Shown here in pieces: positions 19,460-29,145 of a stretch of DNA of 64,000 nt (positions are counted from its first letter, which is position 1; every line of letters starts with the position of its first letter). This DNA is from Spirosoma arboris (lineage in GTDB: Bacteria; Bacteroidota; Bacteroidia; Cytophagales; Spirosomataceae): the NCBI RefSeq assembly GCF_009754945.1, contig NZ_WPIN01000008.1, positions 360,800 to 424,799 on the forward strand, given 5' to 3'. Under the pieces are notes generated by a model. It was not told where the DNA came from. It searched no databases and saw only the letters and a program-made list of their open reading frames with translations. Position numbers and translations under genes: made by a program.

Positions 19460-20071
19460 ATGGCACTAGGTACACAACTAATTAGAATTCGTCGCACTAC
19501 AGACGGCCAAGTACTTTACCTGGCAACCACGAGCCGAAATACAGCCGATTACCCTTTGAACAGTGCGGGGCAGGCAGCTTTCGAGGCTGCCGCCAGTTCT
19601 GGAAGTTTTACGTTGACGGTTGATAATGGAGCCGTAATTCCGGCGGGAACAATACCTCCCCTGATAAAGCCCGGAGCCATAAACAATTCCCCTTTTTCGC
19701 AGAAAATACAGGCTGAGGATGCCGCAGGAACGGGAACCGCATCGGGATCGTCGGGTGATAGCAATGTGCGTGGACCCTATAGTAAAAACACCGACTATTT
19801 AACCTACACAGTAACAGGGGCGCCGGCAACCGCGTCTAATTATAGTCTGGCACTACGTTATCAGACAAATACACAAGCAGCAGGTATTGCCAGCCTTATT
19901 ATTAACGGAGGGACTCCAGTTGATTTCCCCATAGAAGGCACTGATGGAGGAATGCGGACCTATAATGCAACAATTTCGCTCACTCCGGGTAACAATACGA
20001 TTCGGATTCAGGGGAAATCTGGGGCTGCCTTTTTTCAGGATTATATCATTGTTACACGGGCTGCCGGTTAA
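19460..20071 (+). CDS. Protein with CBM6/CBM35-like carbohydrate-binding module
   Basis: A 203-residue protein. An N-terminal ~85-residue segment (MALGTQLIRIRRTTDGQVLY...) precedes a jelly-roll module from about residue 87 to the end. That module has the landmarks of CBM6/35: QAEDAAGTG at the start, NTDYLTYTVTG, SLALRYQTNT, and TIRIQGKSGAAFFQDYIIV at the end. Such modules bind terminal or internal sugars. No signal peptide is seen, as in the upstream gene, and the two are likely co-transcribed. Binding specificity cannot be read from the sequence. Confidence 0.65.
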   Translation: MALGTQLIRIRRTTDGQVLYLATTSRNTADYPLNSAGQAAFEAAASSGSFTLTVDNGAVIPAGTIPPLIKPGAINNSPFSQKIQAEDAAGTGTASGSSGDSNVRGPYSKNTDYLTYTVTGAPATASNYSLALRYQTNTQAAGIASLIINGGTPVDFPIEGTDGGMRTYNATISLTPGNNTIRIQGKSGAAFFQDYIIVTRAAG

Positions 20072-20104
20072 CGGTGTCGCCCCAGAGTTAATCGACTCAA
20101 TAGC

Positions 20105-20154
20105 GTACGACTACCATTTACATGAATTGGCGTTCGTGTAAATGGTAGTCGTAC
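20105..20154. terminator. 18-bp perfect inverted repeat after CBM gene
   Basis: Arms GTACGACTACCATTTACA (20105-20122) and its exact complement (20137-20154), with a 14-base loop, lie 33 bases after the stop. There is no clear T tract. It may be a hairpin terminator or an RNA-stabilising end. Confidence 0.5.
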
Positions 20155-20337
20155 ACATGATCGTTAGCCATACATTTTATGAGTATTTGCCAGTGGACCG
20201 GTAATAGAGGCAACCAAAAGATTGAGGTATACAACGTGTTATGCCTTACTTGATACCAGTTATTCGTTTAGGCTGGCAAATGCCTGGTGCCCTATCTTAC
20301 TTTTAAGAACCAATTCAGCTTGTAAATCCAAAGCATA

Positions 20338-20610
20338 ATGGTTCGATTCTTTCTTCAGATAGCTGGCTTTGGCCTACTTTATACCCTGATTCTTGTCGCT
20401 ACTTTCCCGTTCCTGATTTACTGGGGGCCTGCCAAACCCTGGCAAAAGTTCGTACAATTTCTGATGGAATTTCCCGTCGATAATGAGAAAATCGGAGTCT
20501 TTTCTCTTCCGGGCATGGTGGCGGTTATGTTCCTTAACGGTCTACTATGGGGCCTTATGGTAGTCAGCCTATTTAAAGCAGTTATTCTCCTTAGGAATCT
20601 AGCCTACTAA
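20338..20610 (+). CDS. Small membrane protein, unknown
   Basis: A 90-residue protein with two hydrophobic helices. Residues 3-30 are FFLQIAGFGLLYTLILVATFP and what follows; residues ~58-85 are VAVMFLNGLLWGLMVVSLFK and what follows. A short polar loop contains WQKFVQFLMEFPVDNEK. No family is recognised. The gene is convergent with the DUF1460 gene only 16 bases away, and no hairpin separates them. Confidence 0.55.
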   Translation: MVRFFLQIAGFGLLYTLILVATFPFLIYWGPAKPWQKFVQFLMEFPVDNEKIGVFSLPGMVAVMFLNGLLWGLMVVSLFKAVILLRNLAY

Positions 20611-20626
20611 GAAATCAGTTCTCAGC

Positions 20627-21505
20627 TTACTGACCACTCGCAGCGGCCGTTACCGGCGTACCAATCGGCCGCAATCGGGCTACTCTGACGCCAGAAAGAC
20701 GATTGTGCCACAGTACATAGTCGCTAATGGGATAGGGCGTAATCACCACGACACCCTGATCAGAAGATGCATGGAGGAGGTGCATTCGTCCATCAGGTTG
20801 GCGAACGGCCAGTCCTACATGCTTCATATCTAAACCAGGCCGGGCGGCTGTCAGCATAATAATGTCACCTTCGCGAAGTTGCGCTTCGGCAAGCCGGATG
20901 TTTTTCTTCGGAATGAATGAAAAGGACTTCTGACTGAGTGCAGCTTCGGTTTGAGCTACCTGCTTGAAAACGGTAGGGTCATTTAGATGTGGATATTTGT
21001 AGGTCGAGCTAGTCATATACGAAACTGACTTCGCCACTGTCACGCTTCCTGGTAATTCATGAGTTACGTCGGAAACAAGTCCTTTACGCTCGTTGTCGCG
21101 AAGCCAGTCTGAGAAATAATGTAGTCGACTGGCATAACCGTCGATACGCCCATCGCGGTAGCGGAGTTTGGTTAGGTATTTTCGAAATGTTTGTTCAAAA
21201 AGAAGTTGGTTCTGCTTGTCAGATACCTCCTGCCAGGCTAACGAAAGTGCCAGAACTGTTTCTAAATACGTCGTACAATCAAACTCAAGCACATTGACAA
21301 CCAATTGTTCGGTAGGATTTATATCCAGCGTGTGAGGAATGTAAGGGGTGCCCAGAAACTGCTTTCCGATGTTAATGGTCGTTTCGGGAATTGTTTTACC
21401 ACCCACAACAGTCAATGAATGCAGATTAGTTGATAAAACAACCTCCTGAGCCTGGCCGGCCAACGATGTCAGCAAGAGGAGAAAAGCTGTAAACAATTTT
21501 TGCAT
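20627..21505 (-). CDS. DUF1460 family, N-acetylmuramoyl-L-alanine amidase-like protein
   Basis: A 292-residue protein with signal peptide MQKLFTAFLLLLTSLAGQAQ. The motif VLEFDCTTYLETVLAL contains the presumed catalytic Cys of the NlpC/P60-related DUF1460 fold. Downstream, IMLTAARPGLDMKHVGLAV supplies the His and MHLLHASSDQGVVV the final strand. Family members cleave peptidoglycan (amidase-type) in the periplasm; activity is inferred. Length is usual for the family. Confidence 0.8.
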   Translation of the reverse strand: MQKLFTAFLLLLTSLAGQAQEVVLSTNLHSLTVVGGKTIPETTINIGKQFLGTPYIPHTLDINPTEQLVVNVLEFDCTTYLETVLALSLAWQEVSDKQNQLLFEQTFRKYLTKLRYRDGRIDGYASRLHYFSDWLRDNERKGLVSDVTHELPGSVTVAKSVSYMTSSTYKYPHLNDPTVFKQVAQTEAALSQKSFSFIPKKNIRLAEAQLREGDIIMLTAARPGLDMKHVGLAVRQPDGRMHLLHASSDQGVVVITPYPISDYVLWHNRLSGVRVARLRPIGTPVTAAASGQ

Positions 21506-21570
21506 AGGTGGGTATTACAGTTTCGGCTATAATCTATTGACTGAAGAAACGGACAAAAGGTACCATGAAT

Positions 21571-23274
21571 CTACGATTTAATTTCCAGCACGTATACTGC
21601 TCGTGGAGGTAAAAGAATGGGTACACCTGCTAAACCAACTGTTTCAATCTGAATGCCACTAATAAAAATATCGCTGAACTGATACGTACCCGCTGGGTCC
21701 AGTCCCATCGCTCCAAAGGCAGGATTCGGTATTATAACGGTTGTTTCATAGGTGTTATAATTCGAGAAATTACAGACAATTAGTAATTTTTGACGTTCGG
21801 TATAGCGAAGATAGCTGTAGACCTGATGGGCGTCATAACTCGCACTTTGGCCATTGTCGTTGGCATACTGTAAATCGTAGAAATACCCGTTCTGAATCGC
21901 GTCAGAGCCACTAACAAGGTAATTTAGTTGTTGATAAAACAACCGCAACTGGCGCTGGCTTTCGGTTAAGCCACCTCCGTCGTAACGTCCCTGATTGACA
22001 TAGCCCTGCCAGTCGGCCAGCCCCCAATAATCGAAGATGGTTGTACGACCGTCGTCGCCACTAAAGCCTTCCACTCCCTCGGCCCGTACACCAATCTCCT
22101 GCCCGAAGTAGAGCAACATAGGACCCGTATGCATGGTGGCGAGGAGTGTCATGCCCGGAATGGCCGCCCAGGGGTCGTTGGTGAAGAAGCGGGAGGCAAT
22201 TCGCTGTTCGTCGTGGGTTTCTAAGAAACGAAGCATGTGTTGGGCAAAATCGCCGGATTCCTGTTGCCATACACGAGTAAGATCATAACAGGAGCCATGA
22301 TTTTCCATAAGCCGCCGAATAGCATCGTATAAACCCACTTTATCGTACAGATAATCGAATCCACCTCCGAAAATAAAGGAACGATATAAGCCTGGATCGT
22401 AAATTTCAGCGATGAAAATTAGGCGAGGATAGCGCTGCTTAACCCGACTGATCGCCCATTGCCAGAACTCAACGGGTACCAGGTGGGCCATATCACAGCG
22501 AAACCCATCAACACCTTTGTCGGACCAGAACAACAGAATATCAAGCATCTGATGCCAGGTTGCCGGAATAGGATCGAATTGGGTACTTCCGTCAAAAATA
22601 TTGAAGCCGTAATTGAGCTTTACCGTTTCGTACCAGTCATTGATATCAGGAGTAGCCGTAATCGATCCGCTACCAGTCACTTTGGCTGGAAACTCATGTA
22701 GCTTGTTGGTATTATTCTGCTGATGATATAAGTAGTCTTGTGGCCCGACAAACGTTTGCCCCGGCAGATAATAAAAATTATTCTTGTTGGAAAATGCCAC
22801 ACTTGTATCGTCGTCCTGGCCAAGATCTACAACGTCCGCTGGTTTTACATCAGATTGGTATTGCCGGGCAACATGGTTCGGTACAAAGTCGATGATAACC
22901 TTCAGTCCATTGGCATGCGTTCGTTGCACAAGCGCATCGAACTCGTCCATACGATCGGGTACATTAACGGCCAGATCGGGGTCAACATCATAATAATCTT
23001 TAACGGCATAAGGCGACCCAGCCTGCCCTTTCACAACGGCTGGGTCATCGGGTTGAATTCCATCGGCCGAGTAGTTGGTTTGGGTCGCGTGCTCAATAAT
23101 ACCTGTAAACCAGATATGCGATGCCCCAAACTGCCGGATGGATTTTAGGGCTGCATCGTTGATATCGTTAAATTTTCCGACACCATTTTCGTCACGGCTT
23201 CCGTTTGTCTGGTTTGTGGTGTTCTGATTGCCAAACAGGCGTGTAAAAATCTGGTAAATAATCAGTTTGTCCAT
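21571..23274 (-). CDS. GH13 alpha-amylase family hydrolase (cytoplasmic form)
   Basis: Start taken at ATG 23274 (MDKLIIYQIFTRLFGN), the usual first strand of this subfamily; a TTG at 23331 and an ATG at 23301 only add unlikely sequence. The TIM barrel shows the GH13 regions: region I DFVPNH, region II GFRCDMAH with nucleophile Asp, region III FIAEIYDPG with acid/base Glu, and region IV FLETHDEQR with the transition-state Asp. There is no signal peptide, so it should act on imported maltodextrins. It is divergent from the exported amylase at 23432, sharing the intervening promoter region. Confidence 0.88.
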   Translation of the reverse strand: MDKLIIYQIFTRLFGNQNTTNQTNGSRDENGVGKFNDINDAALKSIRQFGASHIWFTGIIEHATQTNYSADGIQPDDPAVVKGQAGSPYAVKDYYDVDPDLAVNVPDRMDEFDALVQRTHANGLKVIIDFVPNHVARQYQSDVKPADVVDLGQDDDTSVAFSNKNNFYYLPGQTFVGPQDYLYHQQNNTNKLHEFPAKVTGSGSITATPDINDWYETVKLNYGFNIFDGSTQFDPIPATWHQMLDILLFWSDKGVDGFRCDMAHLVPVEFWQWAISRVKQRYPRLIFIAEIYDPGLYRSFIFGGGFDYLYDKVGLYDAIRRLMENHGSCYDLTRVWQQESGDFAQHMLRFLETHDEQRIASRFFTNDPWAAIPGMTLLATMHTGPMLLYFGQEIGVRAEGVEGFSGDDGRTTIFDYWGLADWQGYVNQGRYDGGGLTESQRQLRLFYQQLNYLVSGSDAIQNGYFYDLQYANDNGQSASYDAHQVYSYLRYTERQKLLIVCNFSNYNTYETTVIIPNPAFGAMGLDPAGTYQFSDIFISGIQIETVGLAGVPILLPPRAVYVLEIKS

Positions 23275-23431
23275 CACCGGGACAACAGACGCAGTATACA
23301 TAGGTCGGCTTAATTCAGGTTTCGGAAACAAGTCAGGTTCGTATCCGCAAAACTATGGCCTTTTTCAACGAAAATCTTGGGTTATTTTTACGTTCTTGTT
23401 GCATTATTCTTAGTTCTGTTAATTGCTACCT

Positions 23432-25306
23432 ATGAAAAGACTCACTTTTACGCTCTTAATCGCTCTGCTTTCGGTTTTTAGCACTGCTTTTGCTCAAAAT
23501 GCCCTGATTCAGCGCGTTAATCCTACCAACTGGTGGGTGGGTTTGAAAAACCCAAATCTGCAACTATTAGTCTATGGCCCCAATGCCGGAACGTTAGCTT
23601 ACTCGCTCAATTATCCGGGAGTGAAACTAGTAAAAGCACACACTGTCGAAAACCCGAACTATGCCTTTCTGGATCTTGTCATTGCGCCAACGGCAAAACC
23701 GGGTACACTTAATATTGTGGGTAAACGAGGGAATCAGACCCTCACCCAACCCTTTGCGTTGAAAGCTCGTGACGCCAGCCCTAAAGGGCAGGGAGTTACG
23801 GCTGCTGACTTTATTTATTTAGCCATGCCTGACCGTTTTGCCAACGGCGATCAGAGCAACGATAAATTTGCGGATATGGCCGACCCCAATGCTGATCGTG
23901 CCAACCCCTTCTACCGGCATGGGGGCGATTTGGCCGGAGCCGCCCAGCGAATTAATTACCTGAAAGATTTGGGCGTTACGGCCATCTGGTTTACGCCTGT
24001 GCTCGAAAATAATCAACCTCTTACGAATGAGGGTGGCGCCATGCGTTCGGCTTATCACGGCTATGGATTCACTGATCACTACGCTGTTGACCGGCGCTTT
24101 GGCGGGAATGAAGCCTATAAATCGTTTGTAAAGCAGGCGCATGCAGCAGGCATGAAGGTGGTGCAGGATGCGGTGTATAATCACTGCGGTATCAATCACT
24201 GGTTTATTAAAGATATGCCCAGCAAAGACTGGCTTCACCAGTGGCCAACGTACACCAATACATCGTATAAATACCAACCCATCACCGATCCGCATGGAGC
24301 CGAAAGTGATCGAAAAGTGACGCTCGATGGGTGGTTCGTTCCATTCCTGCCGGATCTTAATCAAAGTAACCCGTTTGTGGCCAATTTCCTGATTCAACAC
24401 GCCATCTGGTCGGTCGAAAATTTTGGCGTCGATGCCTGGCGTATCGATACGTACATGTATAACGATCAACCTTTCATGAACCGTTGTAATCAGGCGCTGT
24501 TGACCGAATACCCCAAGATTCACATCTTCGGCGAATCGTGGGTCAACAACGTAGTGGATCAGGCGTATTATACCCGAAACAAGATCGATTTCCCCTTTAA
24601 ATCGAATCAGCCCGGTGGATTGGATTTTGTGGTATATGCGGCTATGACCGATGCGCTGAAGCAAAAATTCAGTTGGGATGATGGCGTAAATCGATTCTAT
24701 CAGGCCTTGGCTCAGGATGCCGTTTATCAAGACCCTACTAAACTAGTAACTTTCCTGGATAACCACGACACCGATCGCTATCTGTCGGTTATTGGCGAGG
24801 ATTTCGAAAAATATAAAATTGGCCTGACTTGGCTGCTGACCACGCGGGGAATTCCGTCTATGTACTACGGCACCGAGATTCTGATGAAGAACTTTAAAGA
24901 TCCTTCGGATGCCGAAGTTCGACGTGATTTTCCCGGTGGTTTCCCCGGCGATAAAGACAATAAATTCGAAACCGCCGGGCGTACAGATCGTGAAAATGAG
25001 GCCTATCAGTTTGTTCGTAAATTGGCCACTTATCGGCGCGATAATCCCGTAATGCACGCCGGAAAACTGATGCAGTTTCTGCCACAGGAAGGCACTTATG
25101 TGTACTTCCGGTACGATAATAACAAAACGGTGATGGTAGCCACTAACACCAATGAAAAAGAGATTACGCTCAATACTGCTCGCTTTGCTGAGCGATTGAA
25201 GGGGTTCTCATCGGCAAAAAATGTACTGACTGATCAGGCATTGGCTGATTTGAACGATATCAAACTACCCGCCAAAACAGCTTTGGTATTGGAACTGCGG
25301 AAATAG
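23432..25306 (+). CDS. GH13 amylase, SusA/neopullulanase-like, exported
   Basis: ATG 23432 begins a signal peptide (MKRLTFTLLIALLSVFSTAF, cut after AFA). The longer TTG start is not needed. An N-terminal Ig-like Cyclo-malt_N domain (~25-120) precedes the GH13 barrel. Catalytic residues are visible: DAVYNH (region I), GVDAWRIDTY with nucleophile Asp, IFGESWV with Glu, and FLDNHDTDR with Asp. It resembles SusA of the starch utilisation system and would act in the periplasm. No SusCD pair lies nearby. With the cytoplasmic GH13 and pgmB it suggests use of alpha-glucans. Confidence 0.9.
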   Translation: MKRLTFTLLIALLSVFSTAFAQNALIQRVNPTNWWVGLKNPNLQLLVYGPNAGTLAYSLNYPGVKLVKAHTVENPNYAFLDLVIAPTAKPGTLNIVGKRGNQTLTQPFALKARDASPKGQGVTAADFIYLAMPDRFANGDQSNDKFADMADPNADRANPFYRHGGDLAGAAQRINYLKDLGVTAIWFTPVLENNQPLTNEGGAMRSAYHGYGFTDHYAVDRRFGGNEAYKSFVKQAHAAGMKVVQDAVYNHCGINHWFIKDMPSKDWLHQWPTYTNTSYKYQPITDPHGAESDRKVTLDGWFVPFLPDLNQSNPFVANFLIQHAIWSVENFGVDAWRIDTYMYNDQPFMNRCNQALLTEYPKIHIFGESWVNNVVDQAYYTRNKIDFPFKSNQPGGLDFVVYAAMTDALKQKFSWDDGVNRFYQALAQDAVYQDPTKLVTFLDNHDTDRYLSVIGEDFEKYKIGLTWLLTTRGIPSMYYGTEILMKNFKDPSDAEVRRDFPGGFPGDKDNKFETAGRTDRENEAYQFVRKLATYRRDNPVMHAGKLMQFLPQEGTYVYFRYDNNKTVMVATNTNEKEITLNTARFAERLKGFSSAKNVLTDQALADLNDIKLPAKTALVLELRK

Positions 25307-25372
25307 GCTGGCGTATTTGTTTGTGCATTCATCGAGATAAAAATCCACCAGGATGATTGTTGAGTAGATAAA

Positions 25373-25768
25373 TTATTTCGGGCTTGCTACTGGTTCTAGC
25401 CAGGTCACTATTCCTTTCTCTGTATTGATGTTGATCGCCGTATGGATCATTCTGCCATCGGGAGATGCGCCATGCCAGTGTTTAATACCTGGTAGAATAT
25501 TTACGACTTCGCCTACTTGAAATTTTTGTAACGGCTGCCCTTCTTCCTGATAGTAGCATACGCCCTCCTTTACCATTAATATCTGGTTAGCAGGGTGTAT
25601 GTGCCAGTTGTTTATAACACCCGGCTCGAACAGCACGTCGGCAACGCTGCAATTGGTTATATCGTCTGGGACGACTAACGACTTCACGTATACATTCCCC
25701 GAAAAATACTGTACGGCACCCAGTTGATAACCTTCAGGTATGTCCTTGTTTTGAGCTTGCTTTTCCAT
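25373..25768 (-). CDS. Cupin-domain protein
   Basis: A 131-residue single-domain cupin. Motif 1 is NNWHIHPANQILMVKEG with the two metal-binding His and a Gln in place of the usual Glu region. Motif 2 ends with IKHWHGASPDG. The N-terminal part (GNVYVKSLVVPDD) is typical of the small carboxymuconolactone-decarboxylase-associated cupins. It lies downstream of a CMD-family gene and an alcohol dehydrogenase on the same strand, so these three may form an operon for a small-molecule oxidation pathway. Substrate unknown. Confidence 0.8.
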   Translation of the reverse strand: MEKQAQNKDIPEGYQLGAVQYFSGNVYVKSLVVPDDITNCSVADVLFEPGVINNWHIHPANQILMVKEGVCYYQEEGQPLQKFQVGEVVNILPGIKHWHGASPDGRMIHTAININTEKGIVTWLEPVASPK

Positions 25769-25935
25769 TTTACGTTAAATTGATAATGATACACTTAGTG
25801 GCTTACAAGCCCTAAGGCTGATACGGTTAGCTAATTGTTTCCAGGCGTTCGTTTTTGAATTTGTTTACGTTTTAGCGTTTGTCTGTTGTGGCCGTTGGCT
25901 CTTCGGGCTTTGCTTCCCGGATCACGCTGATGGCG

Positions 25936-26751
25936 TTAGAAATACGTGGGAAGCCAATGTAGGGGGTAGAGCTGCACCATCGCTGACAGCATTGTTTCTT
26001 TATCGTTGCCGACTTTTAGATTACCCGATGCGTGGGATACCATTTGCCGTTCAGTACCACCTAGGGTGGCCAGGGCACACAAGATCATGAGTTCTCTAGT
26101 TTTGAGATCTAAACCGGCCCGCGTATAGAAATCACCAAAACAGGATTCTGTCAGGATTCTTGGCACTGCATCGGCGAACTCACCCGGCAATGTTTTCATG
26201 TTTTGTTTCATGCCGTCGCCGTAAAGGGGAGCTTGCTTTTCTTTGCCTTTGTCAAACCGCTCTCCTTCGCGTACAGTCCCCTGATTGGCCAATGGCAATT
26301 TGATACCTCGGCTTTCGAACACTTTATTAATGGCTTCCATTGCATTCAATACCTTTGGGTAGCCAATGAAGGGGGCTAGCTGATAAATCACTTCCCGAAT
26401 TTCAATAGGTGTTACCCCAACATTCAATGCGGCATTGGTATGCGGAGTTAATTGCGGAATCGTTTGATTGGTGGCCAGGGCCGTTAGGGTAATCAATTCT
26501 CGTGTTTTATCGGTTAAATTACCGATATAGAACACTTCGCCAAAGATGAATCGTTGCAGAATGGTCAGCAATTCAGGATCGGTTTTGCTGGCCATAATCT
26601 GTTGATTGAATAATTCCTGGTATTTTTTCTCGGTACGTTCGACGCGGTTCATATCTGGACTTTTTTGATTGGCGGGCTTGCTGGATACCTGACCCAGCAG
26701 GGAAGCTATCGGGAGAGTTAGCATTATGCCCATTAATAGCAAGCGTTTCAT
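25936..26751 (-). CDS. Carboxymuconolactone decarboxylase family protein with frameshifted C-terminus
   Basis: A 271-residue frame with signal peptide (MKRLLLMGIMLTLPIASLLG) and two CMD (AhpD-like) domains: residues ~60-150 (TRELITLTALATN...IREVIYQLAPFIGYPKVLNAM) and ~195-265 (TRELMILCALATLGG...). The second domain should end like the first in a PYIGFPR motif. In the annotated frame it reads YPLHWLPTYF and stops at 25936. The motif and tail (YIGFPRISNAISVIREA) sit in the next frame, open to 25872. The shift is at a run of five G on the plus strand (25962-25966). It is either a real mutation, phase variation or an assembly error. It is 3 bases from the ADH stop. Confidence 0.75.
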   Translation of the reverse strand: MKRLLLMGIMLTLPIASLLGQVSSKPANQKSPDMNRVERTEKKYQELFNQQIMASKTDPELLTILQRFIFGEVFYIGNLTDKTRELITLTALATNQTIPQLTPHTNAALNVGVTPIEIREVIYQLAPFIGYPKVLNAMEAINKVFESRGIKLPLANQGTVREGERFDKGKEKQAPLYGDGMKQNMKTLPGEFADAVPRILTESCFGDFYTRAGLDLKTRELMILCALATLGGTERQMVSHASGNLKVGNDKETMLSAMVQLYPLHWLPTYF

Positions 26752-26754
26752 GGA

Positions 26755-27960
26755 TTAAGCTTGGTTTATGGTAGACATCTTATAATAAGCGGTCGTATAG
26801 ATCGCCACACAGTCTTCATCACTCAGGGGCACTCGGTCGGCCAAAAACAAGCCACCCATAGTAGCTCTTGCATTCACCGTAAACTTGCCAAACTCATCCG
26901 GAGAAATACCGTAATCGGCCATGTTCAATTGAGCTACTCCACATTCGGCCATCAGATGGGTTAGGGCCGTTATAAATTCTGTCGGCTCGGTCGCATCGGG
27001 TATACCCATGACGCGGGCGAGTTGTACGAACCGCTCATCACAGACGTGCTTGTCGATCATATCTGTGAAATAGGCTTCGCAGAGAATAAGCAGCCCTGCA
27101 CCGTGCGGTAGATCGGGATAAAAAGCCGTCATCGCATTTTCGAGCGAGTGCTGGGAGATCCCGCTGCTGAGTTTCATGATGATCCCCGACATCAAATTAC
27201 CCAGCGCAATTTGTTCTCTGGCGTTGAGGTCATTGCCATGATTAACGGCCTGGGCAATGTGGCCTGCAATGGTCTCTACGGCGTTCAGCGTGACCACATC
27301 GCTCAGCGCGTTGGCTGTTTTGGAAAGATAGCGTTCGATGCTGTGAAACATCGCATCGAAACCCTGATAAGCCGTAAAAGCGGGTGGAACGCTCATGGTG
27401 AGTTCCGGGTCGATCACAGCGAGTACCGGGTACGTATCATCAATGCCGAAGCCTACTTTTTCATTGGTTTCTTCATTGATGATCGCACCCCATGGGTCGA
27501 CTTCGGAGCCAGTTCCGGCGGTGGTCGGAATGGCAACAATCGGTAGAGGTTTGTGTTCAACGGGCTTTTTTTTACCGGTACCAACTGCGATATAGTCCCA
27601 GAAATCGCCCGGATTAGTCGATACAACTGCAATTGCCTTGGACGCATCGATTACACTACCCCCGCCCAGCGCTACAATGAAATCACACTGGTGCTGGCGA
27701 GCCAGTATACTGGCAGCCATGACCGTTGATTTGAATGGATTGGCCTCGATCTGATCAAATAGCACCGTGTCAATACCTGCCTGTTTCAACTGCGCTTCGG
27801 TTCGGGCCAGATAGCCGTGCTGCCGGGTCGATTTGCCGTTGGAAATGAGCAGTAATGCTTTCTTTCCCGGCATGGGCTGGCTATGCAGATTGGTTAACTC
27901 CCCACGGCCAAAGACAATTCGGGTGGGAACGAACAGACTGAAATTTAATTTAGTATCCAT
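26755..27960 (-). CDS. Iron-containing alcohol dehydrogenase
   Basis: A 401-residue group III (Fe-ADH) enzyme. The N-terminal Rossmann-like part has VALGGGSVIDASKAIAV, the NAD(P) diphosphate loop. AIPTTAGTGSEVDPWGAI follows, and the metal-binding C-terminal domain has His residues in ISQHSLENAMTAFYPDLPHGAG. Length is normal for the family. It probably reduces aldehydes or oxidises alcohols in the cytoplasm; the closest likeness is to the YqhD/BDH-type group. It lies 3 bases from the CMD gene and is probably co-transcribed with it and the cupin. The AraC regulator at 28246 may control the set. Confidence 0.87.
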   Translation of the reverse strand: MDTKLNFSLFVPTRIVFGRGELTNLHSQPMPGKKALLLISNGKSTRQHGYLARTEAQLKQAGIDTVLFDQIEANPFKSTVMAASILARQHQCDFIVALGGGSVIDASKAIAVVSTNPGDFWDYIAVGTGKKKPVEHKPLPIVAIPTTAGTGSEVDPWGAIINEETNEKVGFGIDDTYPVLAVIDPELTMSVPPAFTAYQGFDAMFHSIERYLSKTANALSDVVTLNAVETIAGHIAQAVNHGNDLNAREQIALGNLMSGIIMKLSSGISQHSLENAMTAFYPDLPHGAGLLILCEAYFTDMIDKHVCDERFVQLARVMGIPDATEPTEFITALTHLMAECGVAQLNMADYGISPDEFGKFTVNARATMGGLFLADRVPLSDEDCVAIYTTAYYKMSTINQA

Positions 27961-28245
27961 GTATAAACATCGAGTGCTTTTGAATTATAAGTTAGTAAGC
28001 TTCAGAGTTATAGATTGAAATTTTGCTTCGAGTGCGACCGGTAGAATTTCAGTACGCATGACTGATTTCACCATCCCTTCGCCTATCTATCTGTATTTTA
28101 GACAATGAGTCGTCTATTGCTGGGCTTTATGAGTCGCTTTAGAAGCATAAAGCTCAAACAGAGTCAGGTGAGTGGGACTTTCTTTTGAGACTGTACCACA
28201 CGTCAACAGTGCGCTCACTATACTGTTGCAGTCGTCCTGCGGTTG

Positions 28246-29145
28246 CTAATTCGATGAAAGCCGGTATGCACTAGGGGATTGTCCCACGTGCTGCTTGAAG
28301 AGTCGTGTAAAGTGCTGTGGATATTTGAAGCCCATTTCATAGGCGATCTCACTGAGTGACTTGCTGACATTAAAGATCTTTTCTTTGGCTACCTCAATGA
28401 CTTTAGTCTGGATGTAGTCCTGGGCTGATTTGCCGGTTTCCTTCTTGACCAGCTCTCCGAAATAATTAGCCGATAAATTCAGTTGTTCGGCACAGTAGCT
28501 AACCGATGGTAGACCTAATGTTTGGGGTTGATCTGAGTCAAAATAGCTATCCAATAGTTCCTCAAACCGAACCAGGATATCTTTATGAAGATGCTCTCGG
28601 GTGATAAACTGCCGGTCATAAAACCGAACGCAGTAGTTGAGAAACAACTCAATCGTGCTGACGATCAACGTACGGCTATGTTTATCAATAGGGTACTCTA
28701 GTTCGTACTGGATTTTCTGAAAGCATTCCAGCACAATTTGTCGTTCCCGATGGGAAATGTGCAGCGCTTCATTGATGTCATAACCAAAAAAGTTATAATC
28801 CTTAATATGCTTTCCCAGCGAGGTGCCGCGAATCAGATCGGGGTGAAAGGCCAGTGCCCACCCATTGGGTTGCAGGGATTCTTCGTTCTCATCAAATCCA
28901 AAGACCTGGCCCGGTGCAATGAATAATAGCGTCTCATCCTGGTAGTCGTATTGATTACGTCCATAGCTCAGTGGAGAACAGTGGGCATCTTTCAAAAAGA
29001 CAATGTAGAGTTCCGACAGGTGACGAAAGGGATGAATGGGCGTTGATTTGGACTGATCCAACACGCTAACCAGTGGGTGCTGGGTTTGCTGTCCTCGCTG
29101 AGTGTTGAACTGGGCAACGCTGTCTACTTTTTTGATTTTATCCAT
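28246..29145 (-). CDS. AraC family transcriptional regulator
   Basis: Start taken at ATG 29145 (MDKIKKVDSVAQFN), the usual N-terminus of this subfamily; the ATG at 29199 adds only an unlikely leader. The N-terminal ~170 residues form a cupin-like sensing domain (HPLVSVLDQ...LFIAPGQVFGFD). The last ~100 residues hold the two helix-turn-helix motifs (LNLSANYFGELVKKETGKSA and LSEIAYEMGFKYPQHFTRLF). It reads toward the alcohol dehydrogenase operon and is divergent from the MBL gene, so either may be its target. Confidence 0.87.
   Translation of the reverse strand: MDKIKKVDSVAQFNTQRGQQTQHPLVSVLDQSKSTPIHPFRHLSELYIVFLKDAHCSPLSYGRNQYDYQDETLLFIAPGQVFGFDENEESLQPNGWALAFHPDLIRGTSLGKHIKDYNFFGYDINEALHISHRERQIVLECFQKIQYELEYPIDKHSRTLIVSTIELFLNYCVRFYDRQFITREHLHKDILVRFEELLDSYFDSDQPQTLGLPSVSYCAEQLNLSANYFGELVKKETGKSAQDYIQTKVIEVAKEKIFNVSKSLSEIAYEMGFKYPQHFTRLFKQHVGQSPSAYRLSSN

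Noticed and set aside
22738..23148. Plus-strand 136-codon frame opposite the cytoplasmic GH13 gene
   Set aside because: It is antisense to a gene with all GH13 motifs and shows no protein features of its own.
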